Source: Niallia endozanthoxylica (GTDB lineage: Bacteria > Bacillota > Bacilli > Bacillales > Cytobacillaceae). Taken from it: DNA of 64,000 bases. Position 1 is the stretch's first letter. Every line of letters starts with the position of its first letter. Below are positions 27,683 through 36,828 of the stretch, one piece after another. The position numbers and the translations under genes are program-made. The notes under the pieces were generated by a model. The model made no database searches, was not told where the DNA came from, and worked only from the letters and a program-made list of their open reading frames with translations. Location of the stretch: assembly GCF_008710145.1 (NCBI RefSeq), contig NZ_VYKL01000022.1:1-64000 (forward strand), written 5' to 3'.

Positions 27683-27827
27683 GATATTTGACTCATCTAA
27701 GCGATATGGTCATGAAACGGGAGGAGAAAACGAGTTTTCTCCTCCCGTTTCATGACCATATCGCAACCTTTCAGCGAAGCTGAAAGGCGTGTGAAAAGGA
27801 TTTTTCACACGGATGAGTCAAATATCT
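27683..27827. repeat. Three-hairpin dispersed repeat, copy 2 (complete core)
   Basis: A closing stem GATATTTGACTCATC (27683-27697) / GATGAGTCAAATATC (27812-27826) encloses three hairpins: a perfect 31-bp stem with a 2-nt loop (27701-27764), CCTTTCAGC/GCTGAAAGG (27767-27787), and GTGTGAAAA/TTTTCACAC (27789-27810). The region 27576-28089 has no gene. The element stands directly before the GC-rich GH3 gene. Confidence 0.85.
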
Positions 27828-28089
27828 AGCGGAAGAACCATGTTTACTACTCATACATGATAGAAAAAGAATTCCTATGTCGATTTAATAAATTGGATAT
27901 ATATAGTTTAGCGGAAAAAGACTTTCGTTACATGCTGATGCATATTCGAATGGGCAATGGTAAAGATTATCAAACGTACTAGGTTTTGTATAGGAAGATT
28001 TAGAAAGGACTAATAAACAGGGCATAATCAAGCCAATCAGGTACTGCGTTACTATCAATTAAAAAATATTAGGTAAGGAGAGTTCTGCA

Positions 28090-30288
28090 TTGAATAATGA
28101 ACATACTACAGAACCCGAACTGGCGCACAATTCTAATGGCAATGGTTCATTTCCATGGATGGACAAGTCACTATCACCAAGTGAGCGTGCCGAGAAGCTC
28201 GTAGCTGCCATGACCTTGGAACAGAAAATCGCCCAGCTTCACGGTTCGATGGAGACAATTAACATTTACGCCTTGCCAACTGCGGATGAAATGAATGCCA
28301 TGAGTCCGGAAGAACAAGAGCTGCTCATGGCCCAACTCCAAGTGCAGCGACATGTAAAAGGGATTGAGGAACTGGGAATCCCTCGTTTTCGAATTACAAA
28401 CGGGCCAGTAGGTGTGGGGATGGGAGACGGACACCCGAGCCCGCCTGCTACCGCATTGCCGATGACTATTGGTCTGGCTGCCGGTTTTGATCCTCAGCTA
28501 GCCCGTGAGTACGGGGACATTATTGGTTCGGAGACTGCGACACTGGGCCAGCACGTGCTTGAAGGACCGGGTGTTTGTCTGCACAGAACTCCCATTGCCG
28601 GGCGCAATTTCGAATACTTTTCTGAAGATCCGTACCTATCCGGTGTGATGGGGGTAGAGGTAACGAAGGCAATCCAGAACCACAATGTTATTGCCATGGG
28701 TAAGCATTATGTGGTTAACGATCAGGAGTACGAGCGCTTCCGAGCCAATGTTGAGGTGGATGAACACGTGCTCCGCGAGCTGTACCTGCTGCCATTCGAA
28801 ATGTTGGTCAAAGACGCTGATATTGCTGCGATTATGAGCGCTTACAACCGCGTTCGCGGTGTTTACGCCACTGAGAACCGCTACCTGCTCAATGACATTC
28901 TCCGTGAAGAGTGGGGTTTCCAAGGCTACGTGCAATCCGATTTCTGGTCATGTCGTTCCTGCTCGGCCTCGCTGAGTGCAGGTATGGACCATGAAATGCC
29001 AGATGCCAAGTGGTGTAACGAAACCAATGTCAAGAACGCGCTCGAGGACACCAGCCTCGAGATTGAGACCGTCAATCGGGCATTAGTTCGCCGCTTCACC
29101 CAGATGTTCCGTTTCGGCCAGTTCGAGCGTCCTTACAATCCTAGCGAAATCGACGCTAAGGGCCATGGCGCCATCTCCCGAAAAATTGGCTCCCAGATAG
29201 CGGTTCTGCTAAAGAACGATGACGGGATGCTGCCGCTTGACCCGAAAGCCTATGGCTCTATAGTAATTATCGGCCAGTCTGAGTTTGTTGACGACGCTTG
29301 TAATGGCGGAGGGGGCTCGTCCAAGGTCGTCCCTCTCTACACGGTTCCACCTGTAGAGGGAATGCAGGCTGTACTAAACGGTCTTGGTTCGGAAGCAAAG
29401 GTGAGCAAGGTTACCGTCGCAAAAGACCTGTCGAACTTAGAAGAGGCGAAGTCGGCTGCCAAAGAAGCCGACCTGGTTATCCTGATGGCAGGCTTAGTCG
29501 CATCTGAGGGAGCCGATTTACCAAGTCCGAACATGCTTAACAATCAGAACCGAATGCTCGATGGACTCTTAGAAGTTAACCCGCAAACAGTTCTCGTCAT
29601 GAAAGACAGCAGCCCCGTGATGATGCCATGGATTACCAAGGCTCCGGCGATTCTAGAAGCATGGAATCAGGGAACAGAGGATGGACACGTTGTTGCCGAT
29701 TTGCTCTTCGGTGTTGTCAATCCATCCGGCAAGGTGCCGACTACCTACGCAGCATCTGAGGACGATCTTTTATATACCGGGCACCCTGAACGCTATCCCG
29801 GCACTGACGAAGGCAATGGCTTTCCGGTCATCCGTTACTCCGAGGGCCTTAACATGGGGTATCGTTGGTTCCAGTCTCAAGGAATCCAGCCATTATTTCC
29901 ATTCGGCTTCGGCCTGTCCTACACGACCTTTGAGCTTTCTGGATTTTCGGTAACGCCAGCCCAGTCGGATGGTAAGGCGGCAATCACGGTAAAGGTGACC
30001 GTAACCAATACAGGGAAGGTTGAAGGGGCCGAGGTTGTTCAGGTCTATTTGAGCATTCCTGTCACAGGGCAGCCACCAAAGCGACTGGTCGGGTTCCAAA
30101 AGGTATTTCTAGAGCCGGAGCAGTCACGACAGGTTACGATCACAATTAATCCTTCTGCGACGAATCATCCGATGAGTGTGTGGGACTACTGTGAACGTGA
30201 CTTTGTAGTGAAGCCTGGCGAGTACACGGTATATCTGGGCACCTCCAGTGAAGACACTCCTTTTGAATCCAAGATAGTCATTGACTGA
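28090..30288 (+). CDS. Glycoside hydrolase family 3 beta-glucosidase/xylosidase, GC-rich
   Basis: A 732-aa cytoplasmic GH3 enzyme with all three usual domains: (beta/alpha)8 with MGKHYVVNDQEYERF (K205, H206) and nucleophile D284 (GYVQSDFW); an alpha/beta sandwich (VLLKNDDGMLPL.., GGGGSSKVVP); and a C-terminal FnIII-like domain (PFGFGLSYTTFELS.., VTVTNTGKVEGAEVVQVYL). Start is TTG at 28090 after AAGGAGA. Its codons are clearly richer in G and C than the flanking genes, which suggests recent transfer; a three-hairpin repeat lies just upstream. Substrate cannot be fixed; context suggests xylo- or gluco-oligosaccharides. Confidence 0.9.
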   Translation: MNNEHTTEPELAHNSNGNGSFPWMDKSLSPSERAEKLVAAMTLEQKIAQLHGSMETINIYALPTADEMNAMSPEEQELLMAQLQVQRHVKGIEELGIPRFRITNGPVGVGMGDGHPSPPATALPMTIGLAAGFDPQLAREYGDIIGSETATLGQHVLEGPGVCLHRTPIAGRNFEYFSEDPYLSGVMGVEVTKAIQNHNVIAMGKHYVVNDQEYERFRANVEVDEHVLRELYLLPFEMLVKDADIAAIMSAYNRVRGVYATENRYLLNDILREEWGFQGYVQSDFWSCRSCSASLSAGMDHEMPDAKWCNETNVKNALEDTSLEIETVNRALVRRFTQMFRFGQFERPYNPSEIDAKGHGAISRKIGSQIAVLLKNDDGMLPLDPKAYGSIVIIGQSEFVDDACNGGGGSSKVVPLYTVPPVEGMQAVLNGLGSEAKVSKVTVAKDLSNLEEAKSAAKEADLVILMAGLVASEGADLPSPNMLNNQNRMLDGLLEVNPQTVLVMKDSSPVMMPWITKAPAILEAWNQGTEDGHVVADLLFGVVNPSGKVPTTYAASEDDLLYTGHPERYPGTDEGNGFPVIRYSEGLNMGYRWFQSQGIQPLFPFGFGLSYTTFELSGFSVTPAQSDGKAAITVKVTVTNTGKVEGAEVVQVYLSIPVTGQPPKRLVGFQKVFLEPEQSRQVTITINPSATNHPMSVWDYCERDFVVKPGEYTVYLGTSSEDTPFESKIVID

Positions 30289-30320
30289 CGGTAGATAGAT
30301 TATAATAAAATACAATTATC

Positions 30321-30362
30321 AAAAGGATTGAATTCTTTACTAGACAGAATTCAATCCTTTTG
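30321..30362 (+). terminator. Rho-independent terminator
   Basis: AAAAGGATTGAATTCT pairs with AGAATTCAATCCTTTT, after the GH3 gene. Confidence 0.92.
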
Positions 30363-30383
30363 TACTGAGGTTATGAAAAAAAT

Positions 30384-30397
30384 ATAAAACGCTTTCA
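30384..30397. promoter_or_regulatory. cre-like site
   Basis: ATAAAACGCTTTCA matches the cre consensus except for the first two bases and lies 9 nt upstream of the -35 of the next promoter. Confidence 0.55.
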
Positions 30398-30405
30398 AAA
30401 TTTTA

Positions 30406-30475
30406 TTGACGGTTGAATCGGGTGATGATATTCTTAGTGTACAATTAATTTGTTAGTTCACTAAACAAATTAATT
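30406..30475 (+). promoter_or_regulatory. Sigma-A promoter and XylR operator of symporter gene 3
   Basis: TTGACG (30406-30411), 17-nt spacer, TATTCT (30429-30434). Immediately downstream (30443-30475) is a long near-perfect palindrome with arms AATTAATTTGTTAG / CTAAACAAATTAATT. The same arms occur before uxaC (33590) and before the LarA homologue (44102). Confidence 0.75.
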
Positions 30476-30660
30476 TAGTAATTATAACCAATCCCAGGGG
30501 GAATGAAATTCTCAAAAAGGTTTTCAAGTGTCTTATATTATAAAAAATATTGTTTTTAGAGGTAAATTTGGTTCAAATTGGTGCCTCTTTAAAGCAAGAA
30601 CATTAGTATTATGCTTTCAACTAAAACAAATAATATGTTAAAAATGTGGAGGAGATACAA

Positions 30661-32073
30661 ATGGGTCAAGCGGCACGAAAGTCAACTGATATTTCTACTC
30701 CGAATACGGGGGAAAAGGCGACTCGTCCTTTTGGGATGAAAGATAAATTAGGTTATTTGTTTGGTGATTTTGGAAACGATTTCTTTTTTATACTGGTAGC
30801 TTCATTCTTAATGGTGTATTATACAGACGTCTATGGTCTGAGCCCTGCATTTGTTGGAACGCTTTTCTTAGTTGCGCGATTATGGGATGCCGTAGCCGAC
30901 ATTGCATGGGGACGCTTTATTGATACAAGAAAAGCTGGAAAAAATGGTAAATTTAGACCGTGGATTTTTAGAATGTCATTTCCTCTTGTTATTACAGGTG
31001 TATTAATGTTTGTGCATATTCCGGGAATGTCCAATGGATTTTACGAAGCATATGCATTTGCAACCTATATCTTATGGGGAACTTTATATAGTACTGTGAA
31101 TATTCCATATGGTTCCATGGCTTCTGTCATTACAAGTGATCCTGTTGAACGTACATCACTATCAGGTTTCCGTACACTTGGAGCAAATATGGCGGGACTA
31201 ATTATTAACGTAGTTGGTCCGATGATTCTTTTTGTTAATAATAAAGCTGATGCTGATCGTTTCGTATTAGGAGCTATTATTTTTGGTATTCTTTCACTAG
31301 CTTGTTATATGGCATGTTATAAAATGTCTGTTGAGCGTATCGTCTTGGCGGAATCAAATAAGGAAAAGGTAAATTTAGGAAAGACTATGAAAGGCCTTGT
31401 GAAAAATAAGCCGTTAATCTGGATTTTAATTGCTTCATTAACATTTATGGTCTGCTTTATGTTAATTGGTGCTGTAAACGTATACTTGTTTAAAGATTAT
31501 TTTGCCAATGCAAAAGCATTAAGTATTGTGGGACTTCTTCAATCTGTTGCAGTATTTGTAGGAATGCCGTTAGTAAAACCTTTAGTTGCTAGATTTGGGA
31601 AAAAGGAAGTTGCAGCAGCCGGTTTATTATTAGCAGCAGTTATATATGGTATTTTATACCTTTTACCAAACCTTTCTTCTGCGCAATTTATCGGAATTTT
31701 AGCGATTGCCATGTTCGGCTATGGATTGTTTAATCTAGTCATCTGGGCATTTGTAACAGACGTAATTGATTATCATGAATATCTAACAGGTTTACGTGAA
31801 GATGCAACTGTTTATTCAATCTATTCCATGGCTCGAAAAATCGGTCAAGCGATTGCCGGAGGTGTCGGCGGATTTGCCATTGCAGCTATTGGATATCAGG
31901 CGGGGCTTCAAGTGCAAACACAAACTACACTACAAGGTATTCATACACTTGCTACGCTAGTGCCTGCGGTTGTGTTATTAGTCATTTTCTTAATGTTAGT
32001 TTTCCTATATCCGTTAAATAAGAAACGTACACTTCAGCTTGCTGAGGATTTAGCTAACAAGAGAAAAGCTTAA
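30661..32073 (+). CDS. GPH-family sugar symporter, copy 3 (distinct subtype)
   Basis: A 470-aa, 12-helix membrane symporter of the glycoside-pentoside-hexuronide family, only distantly like copies 1 and 2. Signatures: KLGYLFGDFGNDFFFILVASFL (helix 1), RLWDAVADIAWGRFIDTRKAGKNGKFRPWI and FVTDVIDYHEYLTG. ATG at 30661 is preceded by GGAGGAG; the GTG 15 nt upstream has no SD. XylR box and cre precede it; xylR and uxaC follow. That position makes a glucuronide or aldouronate substrate attractive, but this is inference from context. Confidence 0.88.
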   Translation: MGQAARKSTDISTPNTGEKATRPFGMKDKLGYLFGDFGNDFFFILVASFLMVYYTDVYGLSPAFVGTLFLVARLWDAVADIAWGRFIDTRKAGKNGKFRPWIFRMSFPLVITGVLMFVHIPGMSNGFYEAYAFATYILWGTLYSTVNIPYGSMASVITSDPVERTSLSGFRTLGANMAGLIINVVGPMILFVNNKADADRFVLGAIIFGILSLACYMACYKMSVERIVLAESNKEKVNLGKTMKGLVKNKPLIWILIASLTFMVCFMLIGAVNVYLFKDYFANAKALSIVGLLQSVAVFVGMPLVKPLVARFGKKEVAAAGLLLAAVIYGILYLLPNLSSAQFIGILAIAMFGYGLFNLVIWAFVTDVIDYHEYLTGLREDATVYSIYSMARKIGQAIAGGVGGFAIAAIGYQAGLQVQTQTTLQGIHTLATLVPAVVLLVIFLMLVFLYPLNKKRTLQLAEDLANKRKA

Positions 32074-32086
32074 TAGAAGAAATAGG

Positions 32087-32117
32087 GAAGATAGTTCAGA
32101 GGACTATCTTCTTTTTT
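32087..32117 (+). terminator. Rho-independent terminator
   Basis: GAAGATAGT/ACTATCTTC stem followed by TTTTTT. Confidence 0.9.
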
Positions 32118-32120
32118 AAA

Positions 32121-32250
32121 AGTCTTGTTTATTAACATTGTTGATTTTGGACTCATCTAAATTTCAGCACAGCTGAAAGGCGTGAGAAATGTCCATTTTT
32201 CACGGATGAGTCAAAAATCTGACTTATCAACATGATTTGTTAACATAGCC
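32121..32250. repeat. Three-hairpin dispersed repeat, copy 3 (first hairpin missing)
   Basis: GACTCATC (32150-32157) / GATGAGTC (32205-32212) close over two hairpins, TTCAGC/GCTGAA and GTGAGAAAT/ATTTTTCAC (one wobble); the long first hairpin is absent. Flanks TTAACATTGTTGATTTT on the left and ATCAACATGATTTGTTAACA on the right are imperfect inverted repeats resembling MITE termini at 51125. Confidence 0.7.
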
Positions 32251-32259
32251 TTTTAAAAG

Positions 32260-32289
32260 AAAAATCCCTCTTATAAAGAGGGGTTTTTC
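32260..32289. terminator. Terminator of xylR (overlaps its 3' end)
   Basis: AAAAATCCCTCTT/AAGAGGGGTTTTT. On the minus strand it gives a stem followed by T-run just at the xylR stop codon; it could work in both directions. Confidence 0.8.
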
Positions 32290-33452
32290 TTGTTTTCATA
32301 TGACAAATTTAGCATTGGGACATCGAGGAAATGTTTAATTACTAAGGCGCAGGCACCGAGTACGCATGATTTTTTTCCTATAGATGAAATCGTTAATTCA
32401 CGATAATGGCTAATGGTGGAATGTAAGTTTCCTTTAATTTTCTCGAGCGCATCAGGATACATCCTCAAGAGTTCACTATCTAGTACTAGTACGGCAGGGT
32501 TGTACATATTAATCAAATTATTTAAACCAACGGAGAGATAGTAGATAAATTGTTCCATTAGTTCTGTTACTTCCTCGTCACCTCTATCCAGCCATTTTTG
32601 AATGTGCTCATAGCCGAGTTTTTTAATTTGTCTTGTCTCCGCTAAATATTCAAAAATGCCGTATTCAGAAGCGTATTTCTCCCAGCAACCTTTGTTACCA
32701 CATTTGCACGCTCTTCCTTCAGGGACTACAATCATATGTCCAGCCTCACCAGCAAATCCGTCGTGCCCGCGAAAAAAGTCATCTTTCATCATCATTCCAA
32801 GCCCGATGCCGGAATAGAGGGTAGCACATAACAAATTGTCTGTTTCATGGTGAAAAAATACCCGTTCAGCAAAGGAGCTTAAGTTTGCGTTATTTTCTAT
32901 ATAAACATCTATATTAATTTCTTTTTCCAAATCATTCTTTAAATCAATTTCGTTCCAGCCAAGCTTCGGTACAAAGTGCACGATTTCGTCTTTAGCTACA
33001 AGTCCATGTATGGATATACCTACTCCCACAATGCCGTAGCGGCTATCCGTGTATTTATCTTTGTACTTTTTAATTTGCTTCAATAAAATTTGAAGAATTT
33101 CGGGATATTCGGTTGTGTTTATTTCAATAAATGTTGAATGGACAGGCTGGCCTAAAAGATCTGATAATGAAAATGAAATTTTGCCGTAGTCTAGGTCAAT
33201 TCCTAGAGCGTAGCCTGCTTGGGCATTTAACGAGAGCATAATCGGTTTTCTGCCGACAGCATTGTGCTCAAGCATTGTTTCTATTATTAGACCTTCTTCT
33301 AAAAGATCCGCAACCTGTGCGGAAATTGTTGCTCTTGTCAAGGCAGTAACCTTGGATAAATCCGCTCTTGAGATCATGCCTTCTTTAATTATTTCTTTAA
33401 TGATAAAAGATCGATTTATTTTCTTTATATACGCCGCATCACCGGTAATCAT
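32271..33452 (-). CDS. xylR: Xylose-responsive ROK-family repressor XylR
   Basis: A 393-aa DNA-binding repressor: winged helix-turn-helix at about 15-75 (IIKEIIKEGMISRADLSKVTALTRATISAQVADLLEEGLI), then a ROK sugar-kinase-like domain with LGIDLDYGKI and GHMIV, and the zinc motif CKCGNKGCWE near residue 250. In bacilli it represses xylose genes and is released by xylose. The ATG follows GGAGGATTTAA on the minus strand. It is divergent from uxaC, whose promoter carries a matching palindrome; at least six operator-like sites occur between 20 and 44 kb. The family also includes regulators for other sugars, so glucuronate pathway control is plausible. Confidence 0.9.
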   Translation of the reverse strand: MITGDAAYIKKINRSFIIKEIIKEGMISRADLSKVTALTRATISAQVADLLEEGLIIETMLEHNAVGRKPIMLSLNAQAGYALGIDLDYGKISFSLSDLLGQPVHSTFIEINTTEYPEILQILLKQIKKYKDKYTDSRYGIVGVGISIHGLVAKDEIVHFVPKLGWNEIDLKNDLEKEINIDVYIENNANLSSFAERVFFHHETDNLLCATLYSGIGLGMMMKDDFFRGHDGFAGEAGHMIVVPEGRACKCGNKGCWEKYASEYGIFEYLAETRQIKKLGYEHIQKWLDRGDEEVTELMEQFIYYLSVGLNNLINMYNPAVLVLDSELLRMYPDALEKIKGNLHSTISHYRELTISSIGKKSCVLGACALVIKHFLDVPMLNLSYENKKNPSL

Positions 33453-33589
33453 TTAAATCCTCCATTTCAAGACGACTCCCTTATTTCTATTATAACAGTT
33501 ATTTAAAAAAGGATTAAAAAGATATTTATTCGTTCATTCATAATCTGTTAATTGACGAAGCATAATAAACATGTTAAGTTAATTGTATA

Positions 33590-33616
33590 ATTAATTTGTT
33601 TACTGAACAAATTAAT
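33590..33616 (+). promoter_or_regulatory. XylR operator of the uxaC-gndA unit
   Basis: A 27-nt palindrome ATTAATTTGTT..ACTG..AACAAATTAAT overlaps TATAAT at 33586-33591. TTGACG lies further upstream at 33552-33557; the exact promoter pairing is unclear. Confidence 0.75.
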
Positions 33617-33674
33617 AGAGTATTTTTTTTAACGAGAACTGAAAGGGTTTACAGATAAATTGGGAGGGAATACG

Positions 33675-35078
33675 ATGAAAGCATTTTTAGACAAGCATTT
33701 TTTGTTAAATTCTGATGCAGCAGTCAGATTATACGAAAATGCAGCCGAGGGGTTACCAATTTTTGACTTTCACTGCCATTTAAATCCACAGGAAGTTTGG
33801 GAAAACAATTCATATAAAAGTATTACAGAAGTTTGGTTAGGCGGAGACCATTATAAGTGGAGGACCATGCGCATGCATGGCATTGGTGAAAGATTTATTA
33901 CTGGTAATGCATCTGACTGGGAAAAGTTTGCAGCCTGGGCTGAAACAGTTCCTCATTTAATAGGAAACCCGCTTTACCACTGGGCACACATGGAATTAAA
34001 AATGTATTTTGGGATAGAAAAAAGACTGAGCCCGGAGACGGCGCGTGAAATCTTTGATGAATGTAATGAAAAGCTGCAAAAGCCGGAATTCAAACCGAGA
34101 GCTTTCATAGAAAGGTCGAATGTAAAGTTTATTGGCACAACAGATGACCCGGTGTCCACATTGGAATACCACCAATTATTGAAGAACGACCAAACGTTTA
34201 AGGCAATCATTGCCCCAACTTTCCGTCCAGATGGAGCGCTTTTCATTGAGCGTCCAACCTTTAAAGACTGGATTGAAAAATTATCCGAAGTGTCCGGAAT
34301 AAAGGTGGATACTTTAGACTCATTTTTACAAGCATTAAAGCAGCGAGTTGATTATTTCCATGAACATGGAGGTCGTGCCTCTGATCATGATATACAAAAA
34401 ATGGAGTATGTTCAAACAACAAGAGATGAAATTGAACCAATCTTTGCTAAACGCCTAAATGGCAGCGAGCTTACGGAAGAAGAATTAATTCTTTATAGAG
34501 CATTCCTGTTAACTGAACTCGGAAAAATGTATGCTGAAAAACAATGGGTTATGCAGTTGCATATGGGTGCAATGCGTAACAACAATACCAAAATGAAGAA
34601 CCTAATTGGGCCTGATACAGGCTTTGACTCTATAGGTGAAAATAACTTTGCAGAAGGCATCTCCCGCTTCCTTGATGCACTTGATCAACAAGATGCATTG
34701 CCTAGAACGGTATTGTTTAACTTAAACCAAAAAGATAATCAGGTTCTGGCCGGAATGATGGGCAACTTCTATGAGGAAGGAATTCCAGGTAAAATTCAAT
34801 TTGGTTCTGGATGGTGGTTCCTTGACCACATCGATGGAATGGAAAGACAAATGAAGGATTTAGCCAATGTAGGTCTATTAAGCCATTTTATTGGCATGCT
34901 GACTGATTCTCGCAGTTTCTTATCATATGCCCGTCATGATTACTTCCGTCGAATCCTTTGCAACATTTTAGGCGAATGGGTCGAAAGAGGATTAGCGCCA
35001 GATGATTTTGAGTTCTTAGAGCAAATGGTACGAAATATCGGCTATCACAATGCGGAGAAATATTTCTTGGAGAGATAA
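33675..35078 (+). CDS. uxaC: Glucuronate isomerase
   Basis: A 467-aa cytoplasmic TIM-barrel metal enzyme of the amidohydrolase superfamily that converts D-glucuronate to D-fructuronate (and galacturonate to tagaturonate). Family marks: FDFHCHLNPQEVWEN (metal HxH) near residue 28, KFIGTTDDPVSTLEYH, MQLHMGAMRNNN, FGSGWWFLDHIDGM and GMLTDSRSFLSYARHDYFRRI. Length equals the family norm (about 470). ATG 33675 has GGAGGG upstream; it follows a XylR-type operator and is followed after 127 nt by gndA. No uxuA or uxuB of the usual pathway sits beside it; see the LarA-homologue operon for the proposed continuation. Confidence 0.96.
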   Translation: MKAFLDKHFLLNSDAAVRLYENAAEGLPIFDFHCHLNPQEVWENNSYKSITEVWLGGDHYKWRTMRMHGIGERFITGNASDWEKFAAWAETVPHLIGNPLYHWAHMELKMYFGIEKRLSPETAREIFDECNEKLQKPEFKPRAFIERSNVKFIGTTDDPVSTLEYHQLLKNDQTFKAIIAPTFRPDGALFIERPTFKDWIEKLSEVSGIKVDTLDSFLQALKQRVDYFHEHGGRASDHDIQKMEYVQTTRDEIEPIFAKRLNGSELTEEELILYRAFLLTELGKMYAEKQWVMQLHMGAMRNNNTKMKNLIGPDTGFDSIGENNFAEGISRFLDALDQQDALPRTVLFNLNQKDNQVLAGMMGNFYEEGIPGKIQFGSGWWFLDHIDGMERQMKDLANVGLLSHFIGMLTDSRSFLSYARHDYFRRILCNILGEWVERGLAPDDFEFLEQMVRNIGYHNAEKYFLER

Positions 35079-35091
35079 AAGGCTTTAAAAA

Positions 35092-35117
35092 GGGGAGGGC
35101 TACAAAATGGCCCTGCC
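35092..35117 (+). other. Intergenic hairpin between uxaC and gndA
   Basis: GGGAGGGC/GCCCTGCCC with one bulge; no T-run follows, so processing or partial attenuation is more likely than full termination. Confidence 0.5.
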
Positions 35118-35205
35118 CTATACATAAGGGATTAATTTTTTAAAAGTAGAGCATGATATTTTAACAATAAGAGTTAATTTAGAATACAGGAAGAGGGTTA
35201 ATCTT

Positions 35206-36618
35206 ATGACGAAACAACAAATCGGTGTAGTAGGTTTAGCGGTAATGGGAAAAAATCTTGCTTTAAATATTGAAAGCAGAGGTTATTCAGTAGCTGTATT
35301 CAATCGTTCGTATGATAAAACGGAAGAATTTTTAAAGAATGAGGCAGAAGGAAAAAACTTTGTTGGCGCACGTACTGTTGAAGAATTTGTTGGTTCATTA
35401 GAAAAGCCTCGCAAAATCTTATTAATGGTTAAAGCTGGTGCTGCTACAGATGCGACAATTGATTCATTGAGGCCATATCTTGAAGAAGGAGATATTCTCA
35501 TTGATGGCGGGAATACATTCTTCCAGGATACGATAAGAAGAAATAAGGAGCTTGAAACAGCAGGGTTCCACTTTATTGGTACAGGCGTATCCGGCGGGGA
35601 GGAAGGTGCGTTAAAGGGTCCTTCAATCATGCCAGGAGGTAAAAAAGAAGCTTATGAGCTTGTTAGGCCGATTTTTGAGGCGATTTCAGCAAAAGTGGAA
35701 GGTGATCCATGCTGTACCTATATTGGTCCAAATGGCGCAGGTCATTATGTGAAAATGGTCCACAATGGAATTGAATATGGTGATATGCAATTAATTTGTG
35801 AAGCATACTATATTTTAAAAAATGTACTAGGTTTAGAAGCAGAGGAGTTCCATAAAGTATTTGCAGAGTGGAATAAAGGTGAATTGGACAGCTACCTAAT
35901 TGAAATAACAGCTGACATTTTCACGAAAACAGATGAAGAAACTGGTAAGCCATTGGTAGACTTAATTTTGGATACCGCTGGTCAAAAAGGCACGGGTAAG
36001 TGGACAAGCCAGAACGCTTTAGATTTAGGTGTACCGCTTCCGCTTATTACCGAATCTGTCTTTGCTCGGTTTATTTCAGCGATGAAAGAGGAACGTGTAC
36101 AAGCGAGTAAGGTATTGAATGGGCCTGAGGTTCAACCGTTTGATGGTAATAAAGAAGAAGTAATTGAAGCTGTTCGGAAGGCTTTATATATGAGTAAAAT
36201 TTGCTCTTATGCCCAAGGATTTGCACAAATGAGAGCGGCATCTGAAGAGTACGACTGGGATCTTCGCTATGGGGATATTGCTATGATTTTCCGCGGCGGC
36301 TGTATTATTCGTGCCCAATTCCTGCAAAAAATTAAAGATGCCTATAATCGAGATTCAAAATTACCTAATCTTTTATTAGATCCTTACTTTAAAGAAATTG
36401 TAGAGGGGTATCAGCAAGCACTCCGAAAAGTAATTTCTTTAGCGGTTGAACGCGGCATTCCTGTACCATCATTTGCTAGTGCCATTGCTTATTATGACAG
36501 TTATCGTACTGAAACTCTTCCTGCGAACCTGTTGCAGGCGCAGCGTGACTACTTTGGTGCTCACACGTACCAGCGTATTGACAAAGAAGGTATTTTCCAT
36601 ACGAACTGGATGGAATAG
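35206..36618 (+). CDS. gndA: 6-phosphogluconate dehydrogenase (decarboxylating)
   Basis: A 470-aa enzyme that oxidises and decarboxylates 6-phosphogluconate to ribulose-5-phosphate. N-terminal Rossmann domain with [21 protein letters not shown] and FNRS; catalytic Lys/Asn in [16 protein letters not shown]; substrate loop [22 protein letters not shown]-terminal helical domain to HTNWME. The sequence is of the NADP-type GndA rather than the short YqeC type. It follows uxaC on the same strand, an unusual partner; with gluconokinase at 47.5 kb it would drain gluconate into the pentose phosphate pathway. Strong terminator downstream. Confidence 0.95.
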   Translation: MTKQQIGVVGLAVMGKNLALNIESRGYSVAVFNRSYDKTEEFLKNEAEGKNFVGARTVEEFVGSLEKPRKILLMVKAGAATDATIDSLRPYLEEGDILIDGGNTFFQDTIRRNKELETAGFHFIGTGVSGGEEGALKGPSIMPGGKKEAYELVRPIFEAISAKVEGDPCCTYIGPNGAGHYVKMVHNGIEYGDMQLICEAYYILKNVLGLEAEEFHKVFAEWNKGELDSYLIEITADIFTKTDEETGKPLVDLILDTAGQKGTGKWTSQNALDLGVPLPLITESVFARFISAMKEERVQASKVLNGPEVQPFDGNKEEVIEAVRKALYMSKICSYAQGFAQMRAASEEYDWDLRYGDIAMIFRGGCIIRAQFLQKIKDAYNRDSKLPNLLLDPYFKEIVEGYQQALRKVISLAVERGIPVPSFASAIAYYDSYRTETLPANLLQAQRDYFGAHTYQRIDKEGIFHTNWME

Positions 36619-36639
36619 GATTTCTTCTATTTTCTAAAA

Positions 36640-36683
36640 GAGACAAAACTTCCAAGAGAATGGAGGGTTTTGTCTCTTTTTTT
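36640..36683 (+). terminator. Rho-independent terminator after gndA
   Basis: AGAGACAAAACTTCC pairs with GGAGGGTTTTGTCTCT, followed by TTTTTTT. Confidence 0.93.
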
Positions 36684-36732
36684 GACTAATAATATAAAAC
36701 GGAAAGCAATACTAGTCAAATTTCAATAAAAA

Positions 36733-36746
36733 TGAAAGCATTTTCA
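36733..36746. promoter_or_regulatory. cre site before the AraC-led cluster
   Basis: TGAAAGCATTTTCA differs from the palindromic cre form at one base. It lies about 95 nt upstream of the araC-type gene. Confidence 0.6.
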
Positions 36747-36828
36747 GAGAATGTATTTCCTAAGCTTGAGGGGTAAAATATAAGTAAGCTTAGAGCAACG
36801 CTTAACTATCAAGGAAGGCGTGGGGGCT

